This document shows, one piece after another, positions 8,831 through 18,123 of a stretch of 64,000 nt of DNA. The position numbers and the translations under genes are program-made. Source of the DNA: Leidyana gryllorum EB-2025a (Eukaryota; Apicomplexa); contig JBLWGC010000211.1 in assembly GCA_048772705.1 (NCBI GenBank), positions 1-64,000 of the forward strand, in the 5' to 3' direction. Below the pieces are notes generated by a model. That model saw only the letters and a list, made by a program, of their open reading frames with translations, was not told the origin of the DNA and ran no database searches. Within the stretch, counting starts at the first letter, position 1. Each line of letters begins with the position of its first letter.

Positions 8831-10980
8831 AGTGAGATTATGACCTATCGTCTTTGATAGAGGGATGTTCATTTGATGGGTTGCGGGGTACTCAGGGGGC
8901 GCTCCTCGTCCCTCGACGGTTTCGGTTTTTCGTTGCCAAATCGTGACAGCTTCTCCCCATTTAAGCCGCCCCCCCGAGTAACCACGCGCCCCTAATCTCT
9001 CCTTTGCCCACCGCCCTTCACATCCCCATCTTTTTGAGTTGGTAGAATAGATTCTCCATTCAAATTGAGATCCTCAGATCCCGTCTTCAGTTCAGACAGA
9101 AATCTGATCGATTTGGAGAAACAAATACCAAAATTTTTGGCCAGCAGCCAGTGTGCGTCTGAACAAAGAAAGATTGTTGCAAAAGGGTGCGATCGATTAC
9201 TGTAAAAGCCGCCGAGTTGCTAAAGATATTTATCAGTCGTACCCTCTGAGCTTCGTTTCAGAATGCCTCTTTTGATTCTTACCGAAGACATGGTGTGGAA
9301 CTTTGGTCTGATCGATGATGGACAGAGTGCCCATGCTTCCAGCCTGGACTATTGCAACTCTCACTGCTCGAAAGACGCCTTTGATGGCCACCGACGGCGT
9401 CGAACGCGACGCTCTCTTCCATCAACTACTCCCAGAGGCTCCTTTGACAGCACCCGTCGCGACACGTGGGGCGGAGGACGGCGATATTGAGCAGTTGGTG
9501 TGAGTCGCGAGGCGGAGAGCAATGTTTGCTCAGACTTTATGTTCGTCCATATGATCCATTCTACGAGAGTATGTCGCTCTGCGATCGACGTATCGTTAGT
9601 GATTCCCCTCTCCCTCACCCTCTCTCTCGCTCTGTTCCACCCCTGTCCAGACACCTAACTCCAAAAGCGATCGGTCCAATTCTCTCTCGGTTGCTCGAAT
9701 CGCTCTCCGTTCTCTCTCAATGAGTGTTGCCCGCAGTTATGTCCGTCCTTTTTACGGGTCGGGGCGAAGACCATTGAGTGACAGATCCGAGATCGTCGAG
9801 CTGGAGATTCAGATCTCACTACTCACTATGCCATTATAACGATCTGTGTTGTGTTCAAGGTACTCCCGAGTATGTCGGGTATGTTACGCCAAACCCGACT
9901 GCACTATACTTTACGTCTCTCATCGAATGTTGACGCTGCCCCAAAAGAGGAGTCGTTCCAGACGAACGACCGACCTGTCAATGTTAGATTGCCAAAGGTG
10001 GAGGAGAGAGGTGATCACTCGGCTACAGCAGAAGAAAGACTCGAAAGCGCTGTAGACAGACGCGACTCTTTTTCTCACCGCAAATGGCTCCGTATCTCTC
10101 TTATCCGTTACCATAAAATAAATCTGTTAACCAAAAATTCTACACAGCCCTCATTGATGGGGTGCTCAGCTCCTGACATCGCCGTCCCCTTCTGTGAATT
10201 GGCTTCTGTCGTCTGCTATCGACGCCGCCGGAGTGGTGAGTCGGGAGCGCTCTCAGCGTGGGTGAGACGATGTCGCCCACTGCTGGACGGAGGAGCGGAT
10301 TGGTTCGGGGGCGTAGTTTGGGTTCCCTCTCCTATAGTGTGGTGGTGAGTGCTCCACTGACGAAGTGAAGTGGTGGAATGCCCTACACACTGCGTTCGCG
10401 CCCTTCCTATACCGTCCAGGTGCACAGTACCCACACGCCGTCTCGCCCTTCTCGCTCCTCCCGCCCCAAACGAGACCCCGTGTCGCAGTGTCGCACCCGA
10501 CCGGCCGGTGTGTGTGTGTGCTGTCTCTGCACACCTACTTCTCACCGAGGGTCGCGATGCCGCCGCTGACGTGCTGTCGGATACGACCACTGCTTCTAAG
10601 ATGCGCGGGGAATTCCCGACCGACCACTCTTCCGGTGATATATGATAAGTCTCACCTCGCCATAGGAAGATCCCGGTCGCCACAATGTCCAAGGCGCCTT
10701 TCACTATACCGTCGCTCGGCCCGGCCGTGTCTTCTGCTGGTATGAGAGTATTTGACACTGCTGCGCGACCTCGCTGGCATCGCGACGGCCAATTAAGCCG
10801 CTTCAACTCGACGGTGGCGGGGGGCCGCGGGATCCCTCAGGGCGCATCCACGGCGCCGCAGCGGTGATACAGGTAAGGTCCACCAAATGAGCTCTCTCCT
10901 CGTGCCGCCAGAGCACCGCGTTCGCCCTGAATGGTCCGGCTGTGCTCAAACTCGTCCACTGTTTACCTTCGAACACGGGC
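8831..10980. other. Gene-poor interval with no recognisable gene
   Basis: No protein family is recognisable on either strand. Short frames overlap (for example 9315-9503 and 10365-10745 on plus) but lack domains, signal peptides or a consistent splice model. A pyrimidine-rich stretch of CTCTC repeats lies at about 9605-9720, and a GT run that can pair with a nearby GCACAC lies at about 10507-10535. It could hold noncoding transcripts, decayed elements or regulatory DNA for neighbours. Confidence 0.4.
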
Positions 10981-11026
10981 AGAAGCCTTCATCCCCTTCA
11001 GCCGCCACGTCGATTGAATGCGATAG

Positions 11027-11046
11027 CCGATGGCTGCGGCCATCGG
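11027..11046. repeat. Perfect hairpin, 8-bp stem, TGCG loop
   Basis: CCGATGGC, loop TGCG, GCCATCGG. It is one of a series of short perfect inverted repeats scattered through the gene-poor interval. Confidence 0.7.
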
Positions 11047-11172
11047 TGGGGCATTGTCAAAGCGGCGAGGGCGGAATACGTCGTTTCAGAGGGTCCCTTT
11101 CTGTCCTTCGCGGGAATCGATCTCAAACTCGTAATCGCTCAGCGTCATAGCCTCATAGGCGATCTGTCGACC

Positions 11173-11192
11173 AGTGGCTATCCAAAGCCACT
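11173..11192. repeat. Perfect hairpin, 7-bp stem, 6-nt loop
   Basis: AGTGGCT, loop ATCCAA, AGCCACT. It lies inside a plus frame of 108 codons (10942-11268) with no recognisable domain. A TCGGGT-GAA-ACCCGA hairpin follows near 11405. Confidence 0.7.
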
Positions 11193-11269
11193 CGGACCCC
11201 TCAGGATCCGTCCGGACAGAATCTTCGCTGATGCAACGACGACTACGTCCTCAAATGTACGCCGGTGAT

Positions 11270-12208
11270 CGAAGTTGCGCCTTATGGGGGCCCACGAGGT
11301 GTCTTTGACCCGGCCAAGTCATTGCTGAGCCCGGAGTCGGTTTCATCCTCTCGCGGCCTCAGTTGCCTCGGTGGCGCAATTCAGCCTACTGGGCCACCTC
11401 GGGTGAAACCCGACCCTCACGGCGGGGCTTAGAGTCGCCGGTGGGATACGGAGCAGCAAGAGGGGCTCACACGCAGCTGCGCAACTGTAGCTCGGCGCTG
11501 AGGACAAGCCCAGCCAGCCGCCCGTGACGTCCTCCTGCCAATGATTGGACCCCTCGTTGGCTCTTTCAATTCTCACTGTTCTTCTCAGCGTCGTTTTGGA
11601 GGAACTAAACACAGCGCTCGAAGGCCTCTCTCACTGACTCTCGTTTTGTGCGCGGGATTCCAACAATTACGACAAGTGTCGATCACAGGTAGACTTTGTG
11701 CAGTTTGCGTTCGCGATGTCCTCTCCTCGTGCGGTTGGATTGCATCGCGTCTCGAGGTGATTTGCCGCTGGCCTCATTCGTAAGTCGAGTGGTGCCATGT
11801 CCAGTCCAGTCTGGCGGTTGTCTGCCAACATCCGATTGCCCAACGAGAGTGTCGAGGCGCAGTTTGGAGACGTCCAGAAGGTCTCGTTGAGCGTCGGTCG
11901 CCCGGGATTTCACCCTTCACCGATTCACGGAGCTAATTGAATCACCCGTTGGGGCCTCGAAGGGCGCGCTCGACGAGAGTTTTAGCGATTTGGCGATTCG
12001 GCGGCGGAACGAGGGTCGCTGCTGTTTGGCGAGTTTCATTTCTGCTGCAGTGTCCTTCGCGTCCCCATTCTCGGAGGGAGGCAGCGCGATGCGTTGTTGT
12101 ACGTTGGTGAGATAATGAATGACTCAGTGACTGGAACGCTGTGGTCGGTCTGAAACCCTTTTTAAACTGTCGCAGTCGCGTGCTGCACTGCCAGCGAGAC
12201 TGGGCTAG
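11270..12208. other. Gene-poor interval with short overlapping frames
   Basis: No gene is recognised. The small frames present have no family signature. A TCGGGT/ACCCGA hairpin lies near 11405. No tandem repeat or transposon terminus was seen. Confidence 0.35.
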
Positions 12209-12225
12209 CGGAGACGGAGTCTCCG
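12209..12225. repeat. Perfect hairpin, 7-bp stem, GGA loop
   Basis: CGGAGAC, loop GGA, GTCTCCG. It lies just left of the 12.49-12.73 kb hairpin group. Confidence 0.7.
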
Positions 12226-12488
12226 GGCGCGAAAACACAACACTCGGTCAGTGAATTGTAGATTAGATGTTTTTTTCCTCAGACCACAGAGGCATGGCCA
12301 GATGGCCAGCCGGCACTCGAAAGTTCCAAACAGGGCACAGTGGGATATGAACGTGCCTTTGTTAACTAACTATGGTGAGCTGACAGCCAAAACGCTGTGT
12401 ATTGACGTCAAAACGACGTTCGCGAATGTGCATTGCGGCGTGGTCAGGGGGCAGCGGATTGGGATTAACGCCCACGCGGTGATCAACG

Positions 12489-12725
12489 GCATCGATTACT
12501 TGATCGATGCGGCGAAAAGGGGTTCCCACAGAGTACTCTGTGGGCGGGATTGTTTTGGGCTGAACCACAATACTCTGCGGCGGGGGGCTGTTTTTGGGCT
12601 GGGCTGAGACCAGAGGGCTACAGCTGAGAGATCGCTCCTACTGGCGGTTCTCTCAGCAAAGTTACGCGGCGGACCAAAAGGAAAGAACGCGATGATACGA
12701 TTTTACGATCGTACTGCGATCGTAA
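12489..12725. repeat. Group of four inverted repeats
   Basis: 12489-12510 is GCATCGAT, 6-nt loop, ATCGATGC. 12525-12544 is a loopless 20-bp palindrome with arms CCCACAGAGT/ACTCTGTGGG. 12623-12657 is GCTGAGAG, 19-nt loop, CTCTCAGC. 12703-12725 is TTACGATCG, loop TACTG, CGATCGTAA. The first two fall in a plus frame at 12251-12607 (118 codons, no known domain), so that frame is doubtful as a gene. Confidence 0.75.
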
Positions 12726-12850
12726 TTATGTTAGGGAGGCGGACGGACCGCACGAAGAAGAAAAAAAAAAGCCACGCAAAAAGGACAATTCAGCTCAGCG
12801 ATGCAGAGCCACGGCTTCGGTCCAGATTTCTGCGGGACGCCCTCTCAAAC

Positions 12851-13402
12851 TCAGGGACGCTCCCGCGACTCCTCCGGCGCCTCAGAGGACCCTTGCATCC
12901 TCCCGAAGGCCTCCATTGAGACCCCCCAAACCGGTGATGAGGGGTGCTCCTCCTGAGCAACCTCCTCCGCAGCCGGCTCCTCCTCCGTCAAACCCCCTTC
13001 CTCCGCCGGCGGACACGCCTCCTCTGTGACAGAGGCCACCTGCCAAGGGGCCTCGCCAGCGGACCGGACGCACCTCAGAGATAGGCGGACAACTCCGCCA
13101 CTCCTCCGCCCGGCTCTTGCGCGCGCAAGAGCAACAACCAACTCCAGGGGGGAAACCACGAACGACGACCGGAGGCCAGCACGGCGCTCAACAGCGGCCG
13201 CCACGCCCCTCGCGTGGCGGGTGGGTCTTCGAGAGGCTGCACTGGACAGCCGTCCCGGCTCGGCTCTGCACGCCACCTTCTTCGTGCAGGTCTTTATGAC
13301 GGAAAGTTGCGCCGCCATCCCGAAAAGTCGCGTGCCGCTCCAATTAAAACACCAAGATCCAGGGAGTCTGGATCTTAAACTTTGATGTTGAGCTGCACAC
13401 AA
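12851..13402 (-). CDS. Doubtful GC-rich ORF
   Basis: An open frame of 183 codons on minus, alanine-, arginine- and glutamate-rich, with an acidic Glu/Ala/Pro stretch in the last third. I recognise no domain and no signal peptide. The opposite strand is also open over 13026-13385, which is common in GC-rich non-coding DNA. Its start overlaps the first stem-loop of the hairpin chain at 13354. I keep it only because it is the longest frame in the interval; chance is the more likely explanation. Confidence 0.2.
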   Translation of the reverse strand: MCAAQHQSLRSRLPGSWCFNWSGTRLFGMAAQLSVIKTCTKKVACRAEPGRLSSAASRRPTRHARGVAAAVERRAGLRSSFVVSPLELVVALARARAGRRSGGVVRLSLRCVRSAGEAPWQVASVTEEACPPAEEGGLTEEEPAAEEVAQEEHPSSPVWGVSMEAFGRMQGSSEAPEESRERP

Positions 13403-13665
13403 CTTCTTTTTAAATAAGTTTCCAGTATATACCCTACAGTTTTACTGGAAACCTATTTGCAACTCATACAAACATGAGGCCAGATCGCATCAGATCTGGC
13501 CATTTGGGACTTCTTACGATTCCCAAACCTTTGGAGGGTATCTTTGATACCCTCTCAAGCCATTTCCACGCGATCGACACACCCAATACAGACATCAGAT
13601 CACACACACTCGCGTTTTTACGCACACAAGTGTTCTGTCTGGTTCGATATTGCGCGATTTCGCGC
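13354..13665. repeat. Chain of at least eight near-consecutive hairpins
   Basis: Stem-loops, left to right: 13354-13376 (9-bp stem AAGATCCAG, 5-nt loop); 13418-13452 (10-bp stem GTTTCCAGTA, 15-nt loop); 13478-13501 (9-bp stem GGCCAGATC, 6-nt loop); 13503-13527 (7-bp stem TTTGGGA, 11-nt loop); 13534-13554 (9-bp stem GAGGGTATC, TTT loop); 13612-13623 (GCGT/ACGC, TTTT loop); 13624-13633 (ACAC/GTGT, AA loop); 13652-13665 (GCGCGA/TCGCGC, TT loop). All stems are perfectly paired. Arm sequences differ, so this is not amplification of one repeat. It could be a folded noncoding RNA or a cluster of terminator-like or small mobile palindromes. Confidence 0.75.
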
Positions 13666-13759
13666 GAGGACGCGCGCATTTCCGCGCAGGCATACAAAGA
13701 TCCCACTCAATGTACTGAACCCATCAGCAGCAAGTCGAACCATCATTGAATAGATAGTT

Positions 13760-14638
13760 AGCACTCTACAACATGGATGCTTAACCCGGCCCAGCCCTCA
13801 CCGGTGCTCCACAAATTACACATCCACTTACACTGTATACACTTGATGCCCAAGCGGGTGCTCACACATCACAACACTACATAGACAGTTACTTAACACT
13901 TCATACAAAAAGATGCCCAATCCACCCAACTTCACCAGACAGTGCTCCATAAAGCCCATCTGACACAGTACAGTGTATCATATTACCCTCAATCAGCCAC
14001 TAAGGCGCAACATACCCCAAGTCAGCCAGTAAGGCACCTGGTCGGAATCGCAGCGATCCCACTTTGGGCCATCATCTATTAAAGCCACAGTTGCAGTTGA
14101 TTGATAAGCCGTGTCACAAAAGACTCCGACGCTTGACCACTTCACCACGAAAAGCCCATACACTGGCATCAACACACATCATTAGTCATCCTATCACACT
14201 CGCTCTTGTGTCGACGGCACAAAACCGCTCCGCTTGATGCGTCTCGCTATAAACGACACCTCGGTATCCCGGTGAACCGATGAAGGAGCTCGAGCATTGG
14301 ATCGAGCACAGCACAGCAACGTCCTTTTCACAACACAGCAACGTCCTTCTCACAATGCATCTAGGCAGCGCCGCATGGTCGATTTCGCCAAACGCGCGAC
14401 TGGGTAAGTTTGACCTAAGCTGGCTTAGCCTATTCACTCACGGCGTTTACTCCACAAGTACAAGTGCATTAATGTCTCGATGTAACATCGATCTAACCGA
14501 AAATCAAAGCAGATCGCCAACAAATAAATAGTGTGTGCGACGGAGACACAAAGACTGATCAGCTTTTGATATCCGAAATTCGCTCACCCACCCCTCCTGA
14601 TTGTATTATCTTCCAAGCTTTTGATTTGATCCATCCTG
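13760..14638. other. Intergenic region left of the LPMO-like gene
   Basis: No gene is recognised. A 22-bp unit beginning cacagcaacgtcctt is duplicated in tandem at about 14318-14361. A short phrase, tcagccactaaggc, recurs with one change about 31 bp later near 13992 and 14023. The last 100 bases are moderately AT-rich and should include the promoter and 5' UTR of the gene starting at 14639. Confidence 0.45.
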
Positions 14639-15742
14639 ATGCGTTCATTCCAGCTGCTGTTGGCTCTTGGCACCGCCATGCTGGGCGCCGAGGCTCATGG
14701 CACAATGTCCTTCCCGCCGACCCGCAACACTGTGAATTCCTTCCAATGTCCGCAGTGCGCAAATGGCCCGAGTGTCTGTGGAAGCGGCACTGGTAGCCAA
14801 TGGCTGGCGGATGACGCTCAAGCCTCTTTACGCGATAGTATCTACGTGACCCCTCTGACAAACCTGGTTTCAGGGGGAATGGTTGAAGTTGAGGTATACT
14901 TTACCGCTCCGCATATGGGGCACTTTGTTGTTGAGTTATGTTCAAACCCCGGCACCACCATCGACAACTCTTGTTTCCAAAGGTTGGAAAGAGATCCTAC
15001 GGACACTCGCTACGGTCCCTATTTGAGCCAGTATCCCACGCTGTTCTTCTTGCCTGACAACAACTGTGTCAGTACTCTCCAGCCGAATGCGCCGCTGAAG
15101 GCCCGGTTCAAAGTCCCTTCGGGAGTCACTTCCGAGCACGCTATATTGCGGTGGCAATGGCAGTCTGGTAACTCCTGTGACTCCTCTGAAGCCAGCACAG
15201 GACGTTCTGCGGACGACGCCTTGAGGGGCTGGTCGAACACTATCAACGGACGCAGTTGCAGTGCAGCAATGTCGAATCTCTGGATTCCGTGTGGTACAGA
15301 TTGTCCGTCGCCTGCTTGCGCTGGTGAGCAGTTCCGTACGTGTGCTGATGTCAAGGTGATAACTGGAGACACAAACACGGTTGTCGGATCAGGCAACGCC
15401 ACTTCGGAACCCGGCAATGGCGGTAACACTGGTGGTAACACTGGTGGCAACACTGGTGGCAACACTGGTGGTAACACTGGTGGTAACACTGGTGGTAACA
15501 CTGGTGGTAACACTGGTGGCGTTGGGGGTGTCAATGTTGGTGCTGGTGGCTGGACAGCTGCTGAGGTTACTGCTTGCCAGGGAAGTGTCAGAGGTCTCTA
15601 TAGGGACTGGGACAACTACTGTCAGAACACGTGTACCGAGTATGGTACTGATGCGACCAGCCATGGAGCAATCTGGTGCAAGAATGCCGGGGTTAGAGAT
15701 TTGGCTCAGTGCGTCCGCACTCTGCAGGCTGCCTGCAATTGA
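14639..15742 (+). CDS. Secreted LPMO-like (chitin-binding type 3 fold) protein
   Basis: Intronless, 367 aa. A signal peptide of about 19 residues ends in AEA, so the mature protein starts with His (HGTMSFPPTR). That N-terminal His is the hallmark of the copper histidine brace in lytic polysaccharide monooxygenases. A second His is in APHMGHF. Other LPMO_10-type signatures are LRWQWQSGNSC and the closing CADVKV. A Gly-Asn-Thr linker of about eight GGNT repeats (12-bp DNA repeats, about 15418-15516) joins a Cys-rich C-terminal domain of about 65 aa that may bind carbohydrate. Likely role: oxidative cleavage of chitin- or cellulose-like polymers outside the cell. Family number and substrate cannot be fixed by eye. 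Lack of introns in an intron-rich region is compatible with transfer. Confidence 0.75.
   Translation: MRSFQLLLALGTAMLGAEAHGTMSFPPTRNTVNSFQCPQCANGPSVCGSGTGSQWLADDAQASLRDSIYVTPLTNLVSGGMVEVEVYFTAPHMGHFVVELCSNPGTTIDNSCFQRLERDPTDTRYGPYLSQYPTLFFLPDNNCVSTLQPNAPLKARFKVPSGVTSEHAILRWQWQSGNSCDSSEASTGRSADDALRGWSNTINGRSCSAAMSNLWIPCGTDCPSPACAGEQFRTCADVKVITGDTNTVVGSGNATSEPGNGGNTGGNTGGNTGGNTGGNTGGNTGGNTGGNTGGVGGVNVGAGGWTAAEVTACQGSVRGLYRDWDNYCQNTCTEYGTDATSHGAIWCKNAGVRDLAQCVRTLQAACN
15418..15516 (+). repeat. 12-bp tandem repeat encoding GGNT units
   Basis: About eight copies of a ggtggtaacact-type unit with t/c changes at one silent position. It encodes the flexible linker of the LPMO-like protein. The copy number is likely unstable. 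Confidence 0.85.
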
Positions 15743-16452
15743 GGTGAAGGAACTCCTCCTTTCGTAGTTGCACGAAGATTTGTTGATATTTCCCAAGGTA
15801 TTTGTTAGAGAGCCGATAACGACAGTCGACTGGATCTCGGGGAGCGCTTATTTCTGAAGCTCCCTTTGACTTGGTTGGCGTCCTTTTTGCACACGTCATA
15901 TTCCCGTTGAGTTGGTTATCGGTTAATTTTGCTGGCTGTTCCTAACCAAACATGCGCGAGTAAAGGACCTCATTTCTTCTGTGCTTTTGTGTCTGACACC
16001 TTCCAATACTTCTCTTCCCTCGTAGACAATTGTGTTTGAACGACCGGAGATCCGCGATAATGGCTGGGGGCCAGACGCGATAAGGAGAAGCTAAGTTGGT
16101 TAGATCCCGTTTGTGATTGATCTGCGGAGTTGTGCGTAGTGAGTGTTGAGTAGTGACTGTTGGGTGGTGACTATTACTTGATGTGCACCCACCAACAACA
16201 ACAACTTAAATGAGCATCGGGTCCTCAGCACCTTTGAAGTAGCCCAAGGCCTCGACTCCGCTATGTTTTCATCGCCACAGCCGTCTCTGGATGTGATCAA
16301 CAGAGTGGCGGGCGCAGACTGAGCCCCAAAATGGTCTAAATGGAAGAGTTCTTCGTCCGCTCTGCCCCGCAGGTCGAGTTTGGCTATTAAGAGCGAAAAA
16401 GGTATGACTTGAACATTGCCAACAAGACAGACACACAAGACCGATAGCCGCT
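15743..16452. other. Intergenic region
   Basis: It lies between the LPMO-like gene and the coiled-coil gene. I recognise no gene. A short imperfect repeat of the type gtagtgagtgttga occurs near 16136-16170. The 3' UTR of the upstream gene and the promoter of the downstream gene should be here. Confidence 0.4.
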
Positions 16453-17316
16453 ATGGTTGGGCTCAATGGCGCTCAATGCAGGCCGAAGCTCATGGCCTAT
16501 GATCGTACCATCATACCCCCGGCTGTCCCTTCTGAACACGGAGTGGACCTCTATATTGTGAATTACATCCACCAAGTGAGGGTATTGGTGGAAGATTTAT
16601 ATGGGGAGGACATCAGAACAGTGCGAAAGCGCATTGAAGTCATGGAGGAACTGATCGCGGAAGCAGAGAGAGAATTGGACAACGTGGAGGCAGAGATCGC
16701 GGATGGCAAAGTGACACAGAAGAGCTATCAGAGGACGCTACAGGAGCTGAAAGGCAAAGAGCCGAAGCTGCAGGCAGAGGTTGACAGCTTGGAAGACTTG
16801 ATAAAGAGTATGGAGCTAAACTTGACGACTTGGGATGAGGTAGCGAAGAAGCGAGAGAGGGTTCAGAATGTGATCGAAGGGTCGCGCGAGTTCATCCAAA
16901 ACGCGTCAAAACGTCGTCAGGAGGCGCAGCAGGAACTCGATGAGTATAAGGCGACGCACTCCGCCATTTCGGAGCAGCACGCAGCCGTGTGCGCTAAGAT
17001 TGCAGAGGTGGAGGGCGAGCTCGAAGCTTTGGAGGCGAGAGCAAAGCGATGCGAAGAAAAGCACGAGCACGAGAGAGGCCTGTTGAAGTACTATCACGCG
17101 ACGCTAACGAATATGCACGGAGAAGTAGAGGCACTAATCCAAATGCGAGACCAAAAGGCAAGGAGTTTGGCAGGGGCTTGTGCAGATGCAGCCATATGCG
17201 AGCACCAACAAAGCATGTCCTCGAGACATGAAGAAGGCGGTTTTGTTCCTCACAAGGAAGGGCAACAAAGGGGCGATGTAGCGCTGTACTTTAATTCAAG
17301 CCCAGCCACTCAATAA
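16453..17316 (+). CDS. Coiled-coil protein of unknown function
   Basis: An uninterrupted frame of 287 aa. After about 40 residues the protein is almost wholly heptad-rich, Glu/Lys/Arg-rich helix (about 45-235), for example the ELIAEAERELDNVEAEIADG stretch, so it is probably a rod. The last 50 residues are not helical-looking. No signal peptide or membrane segment is seen. An AG five bases before the ATG (atag, ccgct, ATG) could be a leader-splice acceptor. A structural, cytoskeletal or kinetochore role is possible but not supported by any named domain. Confidence 0.65.
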   Translation: MVGLNGAQCRPKLMAYDRTIIPPAVPSEHGVDLYIVNYIHQVRVLVEDLYGEDIRTVRKRIEVMEELIAEAERELDNVEAEIADGKVTQKSYQRTLQELKGKEPKLQAEVDSLEDLIKSMELNLTTWDEVAKKRERVQNVIEGSREFIQNASKRRQEAQQELDEYKATHSAISEQHAAVCAKIAEVEGELEALEARAKRCEEKHEHERGLLKYYHATLTNMHGEVEALIQMRDQKARSLAGACADAAICEHQQSMSSRHEEGGFVPHKEGQQRGDVALYFNSSPATQ

Positions 17317-17381
17317 CCATATCTGAGGGTGTCTATTTTGGTTGTCAAAGACCGTCAAGTAGCAAAAAAAAGTCGATCATC

Positions 17382-17867
17382 ATGGACGGGCGCAGCCTGT
17401 TCTTCACGTCACTGTGGGTGACGCAATTATTGCGAGCTGCCCTTATCACACTGTCTATCCTGCTGGCCGATGCTCGAGTTTGGTGGTGGTGGGATGTTGT
17501 GGTTCTATCTATCCACCTCATTGTCCTATGCTGGGCCCACGGCGCTCCCTCCGCCAAGTGGCAACGCCGCGGTATCGTCCCTATCATCTTCATCTTCTTC
17601 TGGGTCGATGCCTGCCGAGCAATCCAAGCACTCGACTGGCTAAGCTTTCATCTCGACGGTCTCCCCCTCTTTGTTCTCAAGAAACAACCACCCTACATGT
17701 GGGAATACGGATACACACACTTCGTTCGAGATGCTGACTTGTGGCTTTCTCTAAACCTGGCCGCAAGACTTTTGATGACTATATTCGTCGCCCTAGGAGT
17801 GTCAGGCTACAACTTGGCGTGCCGGAAAGTTCGTGAAGAAAACAGCAAGCTGAGACTCCCCCACTGA
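17382..17867 (+). CDS. Small multi-pass membrane protein, unknown
   Basis: 161 aa, no introns. Four hydrophobic segments are visible at about residues 7-27, 35-55, 66-85 and 120-145, with a Trp-rich stretch (WWWWDVVV) and a charged tail (KVREENSKLR). No family is recognised. It starts 65 bp after the coiled-coil gene on the same strand. Four predicted membrane helices and a short cytosolic tail suggest an endomembrane protein, which is inference only. Confidence 0.6.
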   Translation: MDGRSLFFTSLWVTQLLRAALITLSILLADARVWWWWDVVVLSIHLIVLCWAHGAPSAKWQRRGIVPIIFIFFWVDACRAIQALDWLSFHLDGLPLFVLKKQPPYMWEYGYTHFVRDADLWLSLNLAARLLMTIFVALGVSGYNLACRKVREENSKLRLPH

Positions 17868-17956
17868 ACATACTATCGCGCCACAAGTCATCCGAAGGTA
17901 TTCAGAAGAATATCCATCAATTATAACACGCGTCTCACACCGAAGAGCTGTCATCC

Positions 17957-17980
17957 GCACACGCCTTCGTGCGTGTGTGC
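17957..17980. repeat. CACACGC/GCGTGTG hairpin (palindrome family)
   Basis: GCACACGC, loop CTTCGT, GCGTGTGTGC in the 3' space between two convergent genes. It matches the palindrome at 24993 including flanks (CCGCACACG on the left, CGTGTGTGCTG on the right), so it looks like a related copy with an added loop. Confidence 0.65.
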
Positions 17981-18123
17981 TGATGAGTTCACTGGCTTCT
18001 TCTCTTTCTTTTACCTCCCTTGTCACGTCCTTTGGTCGGACGGTGGCCAGCTCGGTTGCCTCAGCCCGGTCACTCCCCATTCATGCTCTCATACCACCAA
18101 ACTCCCAACCAAGATCGAGTCAA

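Noticed and set aside
12251-12607. 118-codon plus ORF as a gene
   Set aside because: It contains two strong inverted repeats, has no domain, and the complementary strand is also open.
8831-14600. rRNA, tRNA, U-snRNA or 5S genes in the gene-poor interval
   Set aside because: I looked for conserved stretches such as the U6 and 5S internal elements and tRNA T-arms and found none. A covariance search is still needed.
15381-15796. Long frames on both strands over the LPMO linker
   Set aside because: They are shadows of the 12-bp GGNT repeat, which stays open in several frames.
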